Shown in pieces: positions 25,647 to 35,212 of a stretch of 64,000 nt of DNA. Source of the DNA: Gallionellaceae bacterium (GTDB lineage: Bacteria; Pseudomonadota; Gammaproteobacteria; Burkholderiales; Gallionellaceae); assembly GCA_019753125.1 (NCBI GenBank), contig JAIELH010000001.1, positions 1 through 64,000 of the forward strand. The letters are read 5' to 3'. The position numbers were made by a program, and so were the translations under genes. A model generated the notes under the pieces. It did not search any database, was not told the DNA's origin, and saw only the letters and a program-made list of their open reading frames with translations. The stretch's first letter is position 1; each line of letters opens with the position of its first letter.

Positions 25647-27248
25647 TCACGATACGCCCGGATTCACGCCCGGAATATTGCTCAAATCCACATCGTCGAC
25701 CCGTTCCGTCGTAAGGTACTGCCTAGCGTAATCAAGGTAAACTTTTTCACGGATGAATACATCGAATAAATCAGGGTCGATATGTCCGCCCAGTTTGAGT
25801 TTGCCGAGAATATCGAGCGATTCGGCCAGGGTTTTTCCCGGCTTGTAGGGGCGGTCCTTGGCGGTAAGGGCTTCAAAAATATCTGCGATGCCCATCACTC
25901 TGGCCTGCACCGACATTTGCTCGCGGGTAAGATGGTTCGGGTAGCCTTTGCCGTCCATGCGCTCGTGGTGTCCGCCCGCATACTCCGGCACATTCTTGAG
26001 ATGCTTGGGCCAAGGCAGGGATTCCAGCATCTTGATGGTGACGACAATATGATGGTTGATGATCTCGCGCTCGGCAGCGGTCAATGTGCCCGCACGGATG
26101 TTGAGATTTTCGACCTCGTCATCGGAAAGAAAATTGTGCATTTCCCCGTCGGCATCACGCCATTGCCAGGCGGCAATCTGGCGCACGCGCTGCTGATCTT
26201 CGTCGGTCATCGCTTCGCCGCCGATATTGCAACGGCGCAGAAACTCGCGGTCTTCGTCTAACTGGCGGATACGCGCCTCGTATTCTGTCTTCTGTCTTCT
26301 GTCCTCCGCCTTCAGATGTGCGATCTCGGCGTCACGTTTGAGCACCTCGAAGCGGGTGTCGAGCAACTGGATGCGGTCGAACAAGGTTTGCAGTTTGGTT
26401 GCCTTATCCACCACATGCACCGGTGTGGTGATCTTGCCGCAATCATGCAGCATACCGGCAATTTTCAGCTCCCCAAGATCCCTGTCGGTCATGAAAAAAT
26501 CCTTGAGCGGCCCTTGCGTGGTGCGGTTAACCGCTTCGGCCAGCATCATCGTCAATGCCGGCACGCGCGCGCAGTGTCCGCCGGTATAAGGGGATTTATC
26601 GTCAATTGCGGTATTGATCATCTGGATCAAGGCTTCGAACAATTCTTCCAGTTGCTTGATGAGCCGCCGGTTGGTCAGCGCGATAGCCGCTTGCGAGGCC
26701 AGCGATTCCAGCAATTGCTGGTCGTCTTTCGAAAATGACACGATTGCGCCGGTCTCGCGATCCTGCGCGTTGATGAGTTGCAACACGCCGATGACCTCGT
26801 CTTCGTGATTGCGCATCGGCACGGCAAGAAACGATTGGGAGCGGTAGCCGGTTCTGGCGTCGAACTTTTTTGTTCCTGAAAAATCGTAGCCTTTTGCGGC
26901 ATAGGCGTCGGGTATGTTGACCGTTTCGCCGCTCAATGCCGAGTGGCTCACCACCATTGCATGGTTTGGCTTCCCGTTTTCATAAAGATTGACGGGAGGG
27001 AAAGTGATCGGCATCCCGCTGGTGCCGCCCATTGCAATATTCAGGGAGTCATTGCGCAAAATCTCGAAACGCAGCACCTGTTGCTCCGGCTCGAGCAGGT
27101 AAAGCGTGCCGGCATCGGCATGGGTGATGCGCTTCGCCGCTTCCAGGATCGTCTCCAGCAAACTGTTGATATCCCGCTGTTTGGACAAGGCAATGCCGAT
27201 CTCATTGAGTTCCTTGAGGCGGTGCAGCGGATTGTCAGTGGAGTCCAT
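25647..27248 (-). CDS. GAF / HD-GYP cyclic-di-GMP phosphodiesterase
   Basis: A 533-residue soluble protein. An N-terminal GAF domain (about residues 15-195, 'GTLYLLEPEQQVLRFEIL') precedes an HD-GYP domain with 'GGHCARVPALTMML', 'GMLHDCGKITTP' and the full 'HHERMDGKGYPNHL' motif, so the domain should hydrolyse c-di-GMP. Around residues 315-325 the segment 'AEDRRQKTE' is the translation of a dispersed DNA repeat inside a coiled-coil linker. No transmembrane segment is seen. The signal sensed by GAF is unknown. Confidence 0.92.
   Translation of the reverse strand: MDSTDNPLHRLKELNEIGIALSKQRDINSLLETILEAAKRITHADAGTLYLLEPEQQVLRFEILRNDSLNIAMGGTSGMPITFPPVNLYENGKPNHAMVVSHSALSGETVNIPDAYAAKGYDFSGTKKFDARTGYRSQSFLAVPMRNHEDEVIGVLQLINAQDRETGAIVSFSKDDQQLLESLASQAAIALTNRRLIKQLEELFEALIQMINTAIDDKSPYTGGHCARVPALTMMLAEAVNRTTQGPLKDFFMTDRDLGELKIAGMLHDCGKITTPVHVVDKATKLQTLFDRIQLLDTRFEVLKRDAEIAHLKAEDRRQKTEYEARIRQLDEDREFLRRCNIGGEAMTDEDQQRVRQIAAWQWRDADGEMHNFLSDDEVENLNIRAGTLTAAEREIINHHIVVTIKMLESLPWPKHLKNVPEYAGGHHERMDGKGYPNHLTREQMSVQARVMGIADIFEALTAKDRPYKPGKTLAESLDILGKLKLGGHIDPDLFDVFIREKVYLDYARQYLTTERVDDVDLSNIPGVNPGVS
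26284..26309. repeat. Dispersed 'CTGTCTTCTGTCTTCTGTCC' repeat, copy 2 (intragenic)
   Basis: Reverse complement of the copy at 22831; read in frame as 'EDRRQKTE' in the HD-GYP protein. Confidence 0.65.
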
Positions 27249-27372
27249 AGAAAAATCCTAACCCGGACAAGCCGGAGCAAAACAGGAAGCCATCACCCTG
27301 AAAACATTGTGCAGGGTTTTCTGGCCCGCATAGCACGGAAACGGCCTGTGCTTGCATTTTGGCGAGTCCTGA

Positions 27373-27395
27373 ATTTTGAGACTCCTATGTGTAAA
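27373..27395. repeat. Short dispersed motif, second copy
   Basis: 'ATTTTGAGACTCCTATGTG', closely related to 5345-5367 upstream of cas3. It lies in the intergenic space between the HD-GYP gene and the ferredoxin terminator. Confidence 0.45.
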
Positions 27396-27403
27396 TAAAG
27401 CAC

Positions 27404-27434
27404 AAAAGCCGCGCAAAGCAACTGCGCGGCTTTT
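27404..27434 (-). terminator. Terminator after the ferredoxin gene
   Basis: A 12-base-pair stem, AAAAGCCGCGCA...TGCGCGGCTTTT, with a seven-base loop; the T-rich ends make it usable on both strands. It follows the ferredoxin stop on the minus strand. Confidence 0.85.
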
Positions 27435-27452
27435 TATTGAGCGCAGCGCAGT

Positions 27453-27725
<273 letters not shown>

Positions 27726-27730
27726 TCAGG

Positions 27731-28706
<976 letters not shown>

Positions 28707-28732
28707 TTCACCGCCGATTATCCTGACCTTGT

Positions 28733-30082
28733 TTATTTCACCGCCTCGTTCTTGTCTGCAGAAGCTGCTGGCGCACCGACAATCACCGTCGCCATTGCCT
28801 GCGGGTTGATGTGGCGCGCAAACGCATCGCGAATCTGTGCGACGCTCACCTGTTCGACCTTGCGCGTGAAATCATCCAGATAAGTAAGCGGCAGGTTATA
28901 GAACCCGATAACGCTCAGGTAATCGACGATCTTGCGGTTGCTGTCGATGCGTAGCGGAAAACCGCCGACGATGTTCTGCCTGGCGGCCAGCAGCTCTTTT
29001 TCGCTCGGCCCCTTGGCGATGAACTCTGCCAGCGTGTTGCGCACCAGTTGCAATGCTTCATCGGCCTGTTCTTTCTTGGTTTGCAGGCCGATCTGGAACG
29101 CACCCGGCTGCTTGAGCGGGATGAAGTAGCTGTACACGCTGTAGGCCAGACCGCGTTTCTCGCGCACCTCGTTCATCAGGCGCGACACGAAGCCGCCACC
29201 GCCAAGAATATGGTTGCCGACATAGAGCGGAAAATAATCCGGATCGCTGCGCGACATGCCCGGAGCGCCGATCAGAATATGGCTCTGGCTGGCCGGATGG
29301 GCGATACGTTGCTCGTTTGCCGCAATTTGCATTACGACATCGGGCAACGCGGCAGGCGCAGCGCCAGAAGGCAGTTGCGCGGTCAATTTCTGCGCAATCG
29401 CTTCGGCATCGGCACGCGACACGTCGCCCATGATCGCAACCACTGCTCCGCTGGCCTGATAGTGCGTACGGTAAAAGTCACCTATATCCCGCACGTTGAT
29501 CTTTTCGACGCTGGCGACCTCGCCGGAGGGTCGCAACGCATAAGGATGCGCCCCATATACCGCCTTCTGGAAGGCCTTGTCGGCAATGCTTTCCGGTTTG
29601 GTTTCGGCTTCTTTCAACGCGGCAATCACACGGGCTTTTTCGCGCGCCAGAATCGCTTCGGAGAACACCGGTTGTTGCAGTACGCGCGCCATGATACCCA
29701 GCGCCTTGTCGCGCACTTCCGCATTGCTCAAGGTGCGCAATGACTTGCTGGAACGATCCTGATCGAAACTGCCGCCGAATATTGCGCCGATGTCCGCCAT
29801 GCCGCGCGCAATGTCATCCTCGCTCAACCCTTCCGCTCCCAGATCCAGCAGATGGTGAGCCAGCCCCGCCACGCCTGCCTTGTCTGCAACATCAAAACTG
29901 CTGCCGGCCGGAACGCTTACCGCCACGTCCAGCATCGGGATGTTGTGGTCTTCGACAAACAGCACCCGCGCACCGCTGGCGCTCTGCCAGGACTGGATGT
30001 TGGGCGTGGCGGAAGCGGTAGTTGCAACGCAGAACAAGGCCGCAGCCAAAGCAAATCTGGTGAATGCAAAGTTAGTGAGCAT
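28733..30082 (-). CDS. M16-family peptidase homologue, non-catalytic subunit
   Basis: A 449-residue exported pitrilysin-family protein with signal peptide 'MLTNFAFTRFALAAALF...ASA'. In the place of the HxxEH zinc motif it has 'AHHLLDLGAEG', so it is probably inactive. 'RGLAYSVYSYF' supplies the Arg/Tyr pair typical of the non-catalytic partner in two-chain M16 enzymes. AAGGAG precedes the chosen ATG. It overlaps the active-subunit gene by 11 bases. Confidence 0.9.
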   Translation of the reverse strand: MLTNFAFTRFALAAALFCVATTASATPNIQSWQSASGARVLFVEDHNIPMLDVAVSVPAGSSFDVADKAGVAGLAHHLLDLGAEGLSEDDIARGMADIGAIFGGSFDQDRSSKSLRTLSNAEVRDKALGIMARVLQQPVFSEAILAREKARVIAALKEAETKPESIADKAFQKAVYGAHPYALRPSGEVASVEKINVRDIGDFYRTHYQASGAVVAIMGDVSRADAEAIAQKLTAQLPSGAAPAALPDVVMQIAANEQRIAHPASQSHILIGAPGMSRSDPDYFPLYVGNHILGGGGFVSRLMNEVREKRGLAYSVYSYFIPLKQPGAFQIGLQTKKEQADEALQLVRNTLAEFIAKGPSEKELLAARQNIVGGFPLRIDSNRKIVDYLSVIGFYNLPLTYLDDFTRKVEQVSVAQIRDAFARHINPQAMATVIVGAPAASADKNEAVK

Positions 30083-31436
30083 GGTGCGCTCCTTCTGTTT
30101 TTTGCCTGGGTTTTCCCGAGAGAGGCTGCGGGTCGAGCACCGCAACCGTCAGATTGTCGTCCTGCAGAAATTCCCTGGCGACTTGCTGCACCTGTTCCGC
30201 AGTCACGGCCTGAAGTTTTTCCAGCATCACCGGAATCGCGCGATGCGCCAACCCGATGCTCTCCATCTGCCCGATCTGCATCGCCTGATAGAACAACGAA
30301 TCGCGTTTATATACCTCGCCAGCCATCACCTGCGTCTTGACGCGCTTCAACTCTTCGTCGCTTATGCCATCCTTCACCAGCAGAGCGATCTCCTCGCGCA
30401 ACGCGGCTTCGACATCGGCCACCGATTTGCCTTCGCTGGGCGTCGCCTCGAGAGTGAACAAGCCCGGGCCGCGCGAGGTCGGCTCATAACCGGCGCCTGC
30501 TCCACTGGCGATCTGTTGCTCGCGCACCAGATGCTTGTTGAGGCGCGCCGACTCATTGCCATCCAGCACCCCGGCCAGAATCTCCAGCGCGTAGGGCTTC
30601 CAGTCCTGTTCCGGATTGCGCAGCGTGGGCGCGTGATAGCTCATCACCAGATGCGGCAATTCGGCGGGCGCCTTCACCACCATGCGCTTGATGCCTGTCT
30701 GCCCGGGTTCGGTGAAATTGCGCCGTGCCGGGAATACGCGCTTCGGAATGGCGCCGTAATAGCGTTGCGCGAGTGCGAACACCTCATCCGCTTTCACGTC
30801 GCCGCCGATGACCAGTGTGGCATTGTTGGGCGCATACCAGCGGTCATACCACGCTTTCGCGTCGCCGACCGTGAGCGCTTCCAGATCGCTCATCCAGCCG
30901 ATCACCGGATGCTGGTAAGGATGCTGCTGATAGATCGTCGCCATCATTTTTTCCTGCACCAGCGCGTGCGCCGAGTCCTCGGTGCGCAAACGGCGCTCCT
31001 CCATGACCACCTTGATTTCCTTGGCAAAATCGGCGGCGGTCAGATTCAAGTTGCGCATCCGGTCCGATTCCAGCTCCATCGCCAGCGGCAATTTGGATTT
31101 GTGCAGTTGCTGGAAATAAGCGGTGTAGTCGTAGCTGGTAAACGCGTTCTCGCGCCCGCCTGCCGCCGCGATGCGCTTGGAGAACTCACCCGCCGGCACG
31201 GTTTTTGTGCCTTTGAACATCAAGTGTTCCAGCACATGCGCGATGCCGGTCACGCCGGTGCGTTCGTCCATGCTGCCGGTCTTGTACCAGATTTGCTGCA
31301 CTACCACCGGCGCGCGGTGGTCTTCCTTGACAATGACCTTCAGGCCATTACCCAGCGTCTTCTCGAACACCTCCGCTTGTGCGGCAGCCTGCGCGCCTCC
31401 CAGCAGCAACGCGATGCAAAACAAATAACTTCTCAT
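30072..31436 (-). CDS. M16-family zinc peptidase, catalytic subunit
   Basis: A 454-residue exported zinc protease. Signal peptide 'MRSYLFCIALLLGGAQAAAQA' sets the start at 31436; the track ORF is far too long upstream. 'GIAHVLEHLMFKGT' is the inverted zinc motif HxxEH and 'ELESDRMRNL' about 75 residues later provides the third ligand. With the next gene it forms the common heterodimeric periplasmic M16 pair. It is divergent from ftsY, so the 31437-31517 gap must hold both promoters. Confidence 0.93.
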   Translation of the reverse strand: MRSYLFCIALLLGGAQAAAQAEVFEKTLGNGLKVIVKEDHRAPVVVQQIWYKTGSMDERTGVTGIAHVLEHLMFKGTKTVPAGEFSKRIAAAGGRENAFTSYDYTAYFQQLHKSKLPLAMELESDRMRNLNLTAADFAKEIKVVMEERRLRTEDSAHALVQEKMMATIYQQHPYQHPVIGWMSDLEALTVGDAKAWYDRWYAPNNATLVIGGDVKADEVFALAQRYYGAIPKRVFPARRNFTEPGQTGIKRMVVKAPAELPHLVMSYHAPTLRNPEQDWKPYALEILAGVLDGNESARLNKHLVREQQIASGAGAGYEPTSRGPGLFTLEATPSEGKSVADVEAALREEIALLVKDGISDEELKRVKTQVMAGEVYKRDSLFYQAMQIGQMESIGLAHRAIPVMLEKLQAVTAEQVQQVAREFLQDDNLTVAVLDPQPLSGKPRQKTEGAHHAH

Positions 31437-31517
31437 GTTCCTAGCCCTTGAGGATGTAAACAGCATAAAATGCGCGCGCATTATGCCCCATTTTCCCGTA
31501 TTTCGAATGCCCCCGGA

Positions 31518-32513
31518 ATGTTTAGCTTTCTGAAAAAAAATTCTCCCGAACCATCGGATGCCAAGCCCGGCAGCGGTTGGGTCGCGCGCCTCAAATCCAG
31601 CCTGACGCGCACCGGCAGCCAACTGACCGACCTGTTCACTCGCGGCGGAAAGATCGACGACGATCTTTATGAAGAACTGGAAACCATCCTGATCACCGCC
31701 GATGTCGGCATGGATGCAACCAGCGCGCTGCTCGCCGACCTGCGCCACCGCGTCAAGGAGCAACGTCTGACCGAAGCGGTGCAACTCAAGGAAGCGCTCG
31801 CGCAATGCCTGCTCAAACTGCTCAAGCCGCTGGCACAACCGCTGCAAGCCGACGCACATAAACCGTTCGTTATCATGTTGTGCGGCGTGAACGGCGCCGG
31901 CAAGACCACGTCGATCGGCAAGCTGGCAAAGCACCTGCAATCCCAAGGCTTATCGGTGCTGCTTGCGGCTGGCGACACGTTCCGCGCCGCCGCGCGCGAA
32001 CAACTGATGACTTGGGGGGAGCGCAACAACGTGACGGTGATCGCGCAGCAGAGCGGCGATGCCGCCGCAGTGATCTACGATGCGGTGCAGGCCGCACAGG
32101 CGCGCAACATCGATGTCGTGCTGGCCGACACCGCCGGGCGGCTGACCACTCAGGCGCATCTGATGGAAGAAATCAAGAAGGTCAAGCGCGTCATCGCCAA
32201 GGCGATGCCCCCAACTTCTACATCTCCAGGAGCTCCGCACGAAGTGCTGCTGGTGCTGGACGCCAACACCGGGCAGAACGCGCTCTCGCAGGTCAAGGCA
32301 TTCGACGAGGCTCTCGGCGTCACCGGCCTGATTCTGACCAAACTGGACGGCACGGCAAAAGGCGGCGTCATCGCTGCGATCGCCCATTCCCACCATCACC
32401 GGGCGCACCCGATCCCGGTGCGCTTTATCGGCGTGGGTGAAGGGCTGGATGATCTGCGCCCGTTTGTTGCAGAGGATTTTGTCGCAGCGCTGCTGGGGTT
32501 GGACGAGCAGTAG
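31518..32513 (+). CDS. ftsY: Signal recognition particle receptor FtsY
   Basis: GTPase that docks SRP-ribosome complexes at the membrane. A short N-terminal acidic/basic region precedes the NG domain: '[17 protein letters not shown]' (G1), '[20 protein letters not shown]' (G3), '[11 protein letters not shown]' (G4/G5). The start at 31518 gives 'MFSFLKKN'. 331 residues is short because the acidic A domain is reduced. ftsE/ftsX, usually the next genes, lie more than 6 kb downstream, beyond an accessory island. Confidence 0.95.
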   Translation: MFSFLKKNSPEPSDAKPGSGWVARLKSSLTRTGSQLTDLFTRGGKIDDDLYEELETILITADVGMDATSALLADLRHRVKEQRLTEAVQLKEALAQCLLKLLKPLAQPLQADAHKPFVIMLCGVNGAGKTTSIGKLAKHLQSQGLSVLLAAGDTFRAAAREQLMTWGERNNVTVIAQQSGDAAAVIYDAVQAAQARNIDVVLADTAGRLTTQAHLMEEIKKVKRVIAKAMPPTSTSPGAPHEVLLVLDANTGQNALSQVKAFDEALGVTGLILTKLDGTAKGGVIAAIAHSHHHRAHPIPVRFIGVGEGLDDLRPFVAEDFVAALLGLDEQ

Positions 32514-32660
32514 TAAAGATTACTGCGACGCTGACCCCGTATCACTTCACGTATCACTCCATATCACCCTTGGGATTGTTGCGAGCAAAGTGAGCCATGT
32601 CACGTGTAAAAACTATTGTAATGCCGACCCTATATCACTTGTAAAGGCTATTGTGAGTCC
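32512..32660. repeat. Imperfect direct repeats downstream of ftsY
   Basis: 'GTAAAGATTACTGCGACGCT' (32512 on) and 'GTAAAAACTATTGTAATGCC' (32605 on) start a ~35-base imperfect direct repeat, both ending in TATCACTT; a third partial copy, 'GTAAAGGCTATTGTGAG', begins at 32640. They sit precisely at the ftsY-side border of the accessory island. Confidence 0.5.
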
Positions 32661-32672
32661 CATTTAGATTCC

Positions 32673-34037
32673 CTAGAACAAGCTACCAGCTTCTTTGGAA
32701 ATTTTAGCTTTGCCTTTTGTAGATTTCGAAGTGCGGCTCTTTGATTTAGGTCCAGAGTCGCGGCTTTCCAAATAGCCCAGTTGAGCGCCAAGCTTCAGTA
32801 TCTTTTCAGCCTCTCCTAGCAACTTTTCCACATGACTACGTGGCACCAAATCAACAGAATCAAGTCCGCCTTTTCCTTCCATTCGTGCAGCAAAAGGTAC
32901 TTGCGCCAACACACCATTACCAAGATCAATTACTACAAAGCTCCCATCGGCAACGCGGCGTAGCGCTGCTACTTCGCGCGCCCTATGCATTACATGAAGC
33001 TCACAATAATCAACATTTACCTTGAGAATGGCATCAGAAATGGAAGTCTCGACAGCATCAATAAACTTCCGAAAAACAGGGGCGAAATTTTTCGCAAAAT
33101 CCCCACCTCCTTCATGCGCTGACAAATACCCGTACCATACAAATACTCCTGGGAAGTTCTGAGCCAATGGGCTCAATACATGAAAATACGCCCCACTTCC
33201 AGGCAATATTCGATTAGCCAGCGCCGCCACAAAAATTGACTTTTCAATTACAGGGGCATCCAACTTTTGTATTATTTGGACACACTTATCGAATCCCCTC
33301 AATCTATTCTCAAGCGCCCCATCGAACTCTATGAGATAGGGCTGAATATTGGGTAAACGTTGTTTTACTTGTTGGATAATTCCATCCGTTGGATTGTCCG
33401 CCCCCAACACATCAATCAACCGGCTCTCTGATTGGGAGCTCACCAATCTTGTTGCATGATCAATCAAACCGATACAACCAAAAATCTCGCTTTCTAACTC
33501 AACGGAATCCTCATTTCCCAATATCCTTCGCGCATCACGCCACCGCCTCCACACATCTTCCAAGAGAAGGCCATCTGACCTAAAGTTTAATTGCGCGTAG
33601 CAATATGCAAATGTTCTTGACAGCCGACCATAAGAAATCCACTCACTAGAAAGGCTTCCATTAAGGCGAGTAATGAGCTCTCCAACGGCGATCCCGAACA
33701 AAGCCCCAACACTCACAGAGGAAGTCTTTTCTTTATTCACCTGATTACCACTGAGTAATTCTGATTTAATCTTCAGTTGCACAAAAGAACTGACAGGCAA
33801 AGCCCATGGGCGCAACGTACATATGAGAGCGCAAAGATCCTCCATATCCGCATCGCTACCCGATATAACTAGTCGCGCCCGCCCCTGCGCAGAGGGATTC
33901 CATTCGACATCCAGTTCGCCATCTTGGCCAAGCATTTCAACAAGCCCGCAAATATCAGCCTCATCCCCCTTCATTAGCAATGTAACGGCCAGTTGCAGCG
34001 CCTGCTCAACATTCAGCTTATATTTATACATATTCAT
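32673..34037 (-). CDS. Unrecognised protein, third gene of kinase/SF1 NTPase operon
   Basis: About 454 residues; I recognise no family. The chain is predicted mainly helical, with no signal peptide and no convincing membrane span. A hydrophobic/Gly-rich stretch 'SVSVGALFGIAVGELITRLN' lies near residue 110, and the C-terminus ends in a Ser/Lys-rich tail ('SKSRTSKSTKGKAKISKEAG') that could contact nucleic acid or be phosphorylated. The start is uncertain: TTG 34043, ATG 34037 and ATG 34031 are all in frame right after the helicase stop, so translation is coupled. The region is visibly AT-richer than ftsY and ftsEX. Confidence 0.7.
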   Translation of the reverse strand: MNMYKYKLNVEQALQLAVTLLMKGDEADICGLVEMLGQDGELDVEWNPSAQGRARLVISGSDADMEDLCALICTLRPWALPVSSFVQLKIKSELLSGNQVNKEKTSSVSVGALFGIAVGELITRLNGSLSSEWISYGRLSRTFAYCYAQLNFRSDGLLLEDVWRRWRDARRILGNEDSVELESEIFGCIGLIDHATRLVSSQSESRLIDVLGADNPTDGIIQQVKQRLPNIQPYLIEFDGALENRLRGFDKCVQIIQKLDAPVIEKSIFVAALANRILPGSGAYFHVLSPLAQNFPGVFVWYGYLSAHEGGGDFAKNFAPVFRKFIDAVETSISDAILKVNVDYCELHVMHRAREVAALRRVADGSFVVIDLGNGVLAQVPFAARMEGKGGLDSVDLVPRSHVEKLLGEAEKILKLGAQLGYLESRDSGPKSKSRTSKSTKGKAKISKEAGSLF

Positions 34038-34043
34038 CACCAA

Positions 34044-35210
34044 TCAATTGAAAAGGCTACCTAATGTAACCTCTTTGACTTCGTCATCAGCCTTCTGTAT
34101 TGCATCTGACAGATAAGCAGGAACTCGCCCCACCCAATATAACCGCAGAGAAGTTTTCGCCCTGGTTACTGCCGTAAACGCCAATCGTTTTTGGTTCTTC
34201 CGGCCAACAGGCCCGACACTTTCACAGGCTCCCATGTGAACCGCTCTAAACTCCAAACCTTTTGCAGAATGAATAGTTGAAGCGATAACTCTTGTTCCAT
34301 CACTCCAAACGTCATCATCATCCTTTACTCGATACAAAGTCCTGGAAATATCCCCCTGCGACCTCGCCTGACGGCAAAACTCATCAACTTCGTCATTCTT
34401 GGGGAATAAGACCCCAATCAGTTCATCTGGGTAAGCTCTAAGCTGAACTACAATCTCTTCAATAATTTTTTCTACCTGCTTAGAGAAATCCGCACAGACC
34501 TCTTTCTTTACCGACGATGGCATTCTGCTCTCATCGTAATTTGCCATTGCATATGTGTTAGGCATATCTGCTGTGTTAGCAAAAATCGCATCTGCAACCA
34601 AACAGATTTTTTTACCATTCCTAAAGTGTCTTGGCAGCGTCACCTTCTTAGCAACCAGCCCCTCAAATACCTGTATAGCCCCGCCCTCTTGATAAATGCG
34701 CTGATTCTCGTCTCCCGCACCAATAATCACGGCTGATAGCCGAAATAGAACTTTAATCTCTGCTGCCGTGTAATCTTGAATTTCGTCAATCAACAAAACA
34801 TCAAACCGCCCTTCTAGCCCTGGAGATTTATCCAATAAATTTCCAGCCGCGCTTGCCAATCGGTTCCTATACTGAATAAACTTTTCTCCTTCTATGTGAG
34901 GAAGCGATTCATCGTTATCCGCCAGCAACTCCCCAAAAAGATGAACTGCAGTTACTACCTCTTCCGGGTTGATTTTGTATTGAATACCACCGCGCTGGAC
35001 GAAATTTCTCAACGTGGCCGTAAAAGTAACAAAACGTATTCTGCTCTTCCCCTTAGCCCGGAGATATTTTGAGCGCAGTAATAGCACATTTGTTTTCCCG
35101 CTACCTGGCGAGCCTACTATTAGATATGACTCATCAATCGGGATGGCTGTAACAGCATCTTTTTGCTCGCCCTTTAGATCATCCTCGCCAACCCACCAGC
35201 TACCGTCCAT
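34044..35210 (-). CDS. Compact SF1 (UvrD/Rep-like) helicase or NTPase
   Basis: A 388-residue P-loop protein with the UvrD-type motif set: Walker A 'IVGSPGSGKT' (31-40), Walker B 'LLIDEIQDYT' (139-148), motif III 'GDENQRIY' (166-173), motif IV-like 'LPRHFRNGK' (192-200), motif V 'STIHSAKGLEF' (311-321) and motif VI 'AFTAVTRAK' (344-352). It is roughly half the size of UvrD, so the 1B/2B accessory domains are small or absent. It lies two bases after the kinase stop. Such trimmed SF1 proteins occur in defence and signalling contexts; unwinding activity is not assured. Confidence 0.87.
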   Translation of the reverse strand: MDGSWWVGEDDLKGEQKDAVTAIPIDESYLIVGSPGSGKTNVLLLRSKYLRAKGKSRIRFVTFTATLRNFVQRGGIQYKINPEEVVTAVHLFGELLADNDESLPHIEGEKFIQYRNRLASAAGNLLDKSPGLEGRFDVLLIDEIQDYTAAEIKVLFRLSAVIIGAGDENQRIYQEGGAIQVFEGLVAKKVTLPRHFRNGKKICLVADAIFANTADMPNTYAMANYDESRMPSSVKKEVCADFSKQVEKIIEEIVVQLRAYPDELIGVLFPKNDEVDEFCRQARSQGDISRTLYRVKDDDDVWSDGTRVIASTIHSAKGLEFRAVHMGACESVGPVGRKNQKRLAFTAVTRAKTSLRLYWVGRVPAYLSDAIQKADDEVKEVTLGSLFN

Positions 35211-35212
35211 AA

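Noticed and set aside
29880-31451. 523-residue plus-strand ORF opposite the M16 peptidase genes
   Set aside because: Antisense shadow; both M16 genes on the other strand have clear catalytic or structural motifs and signal peptides.
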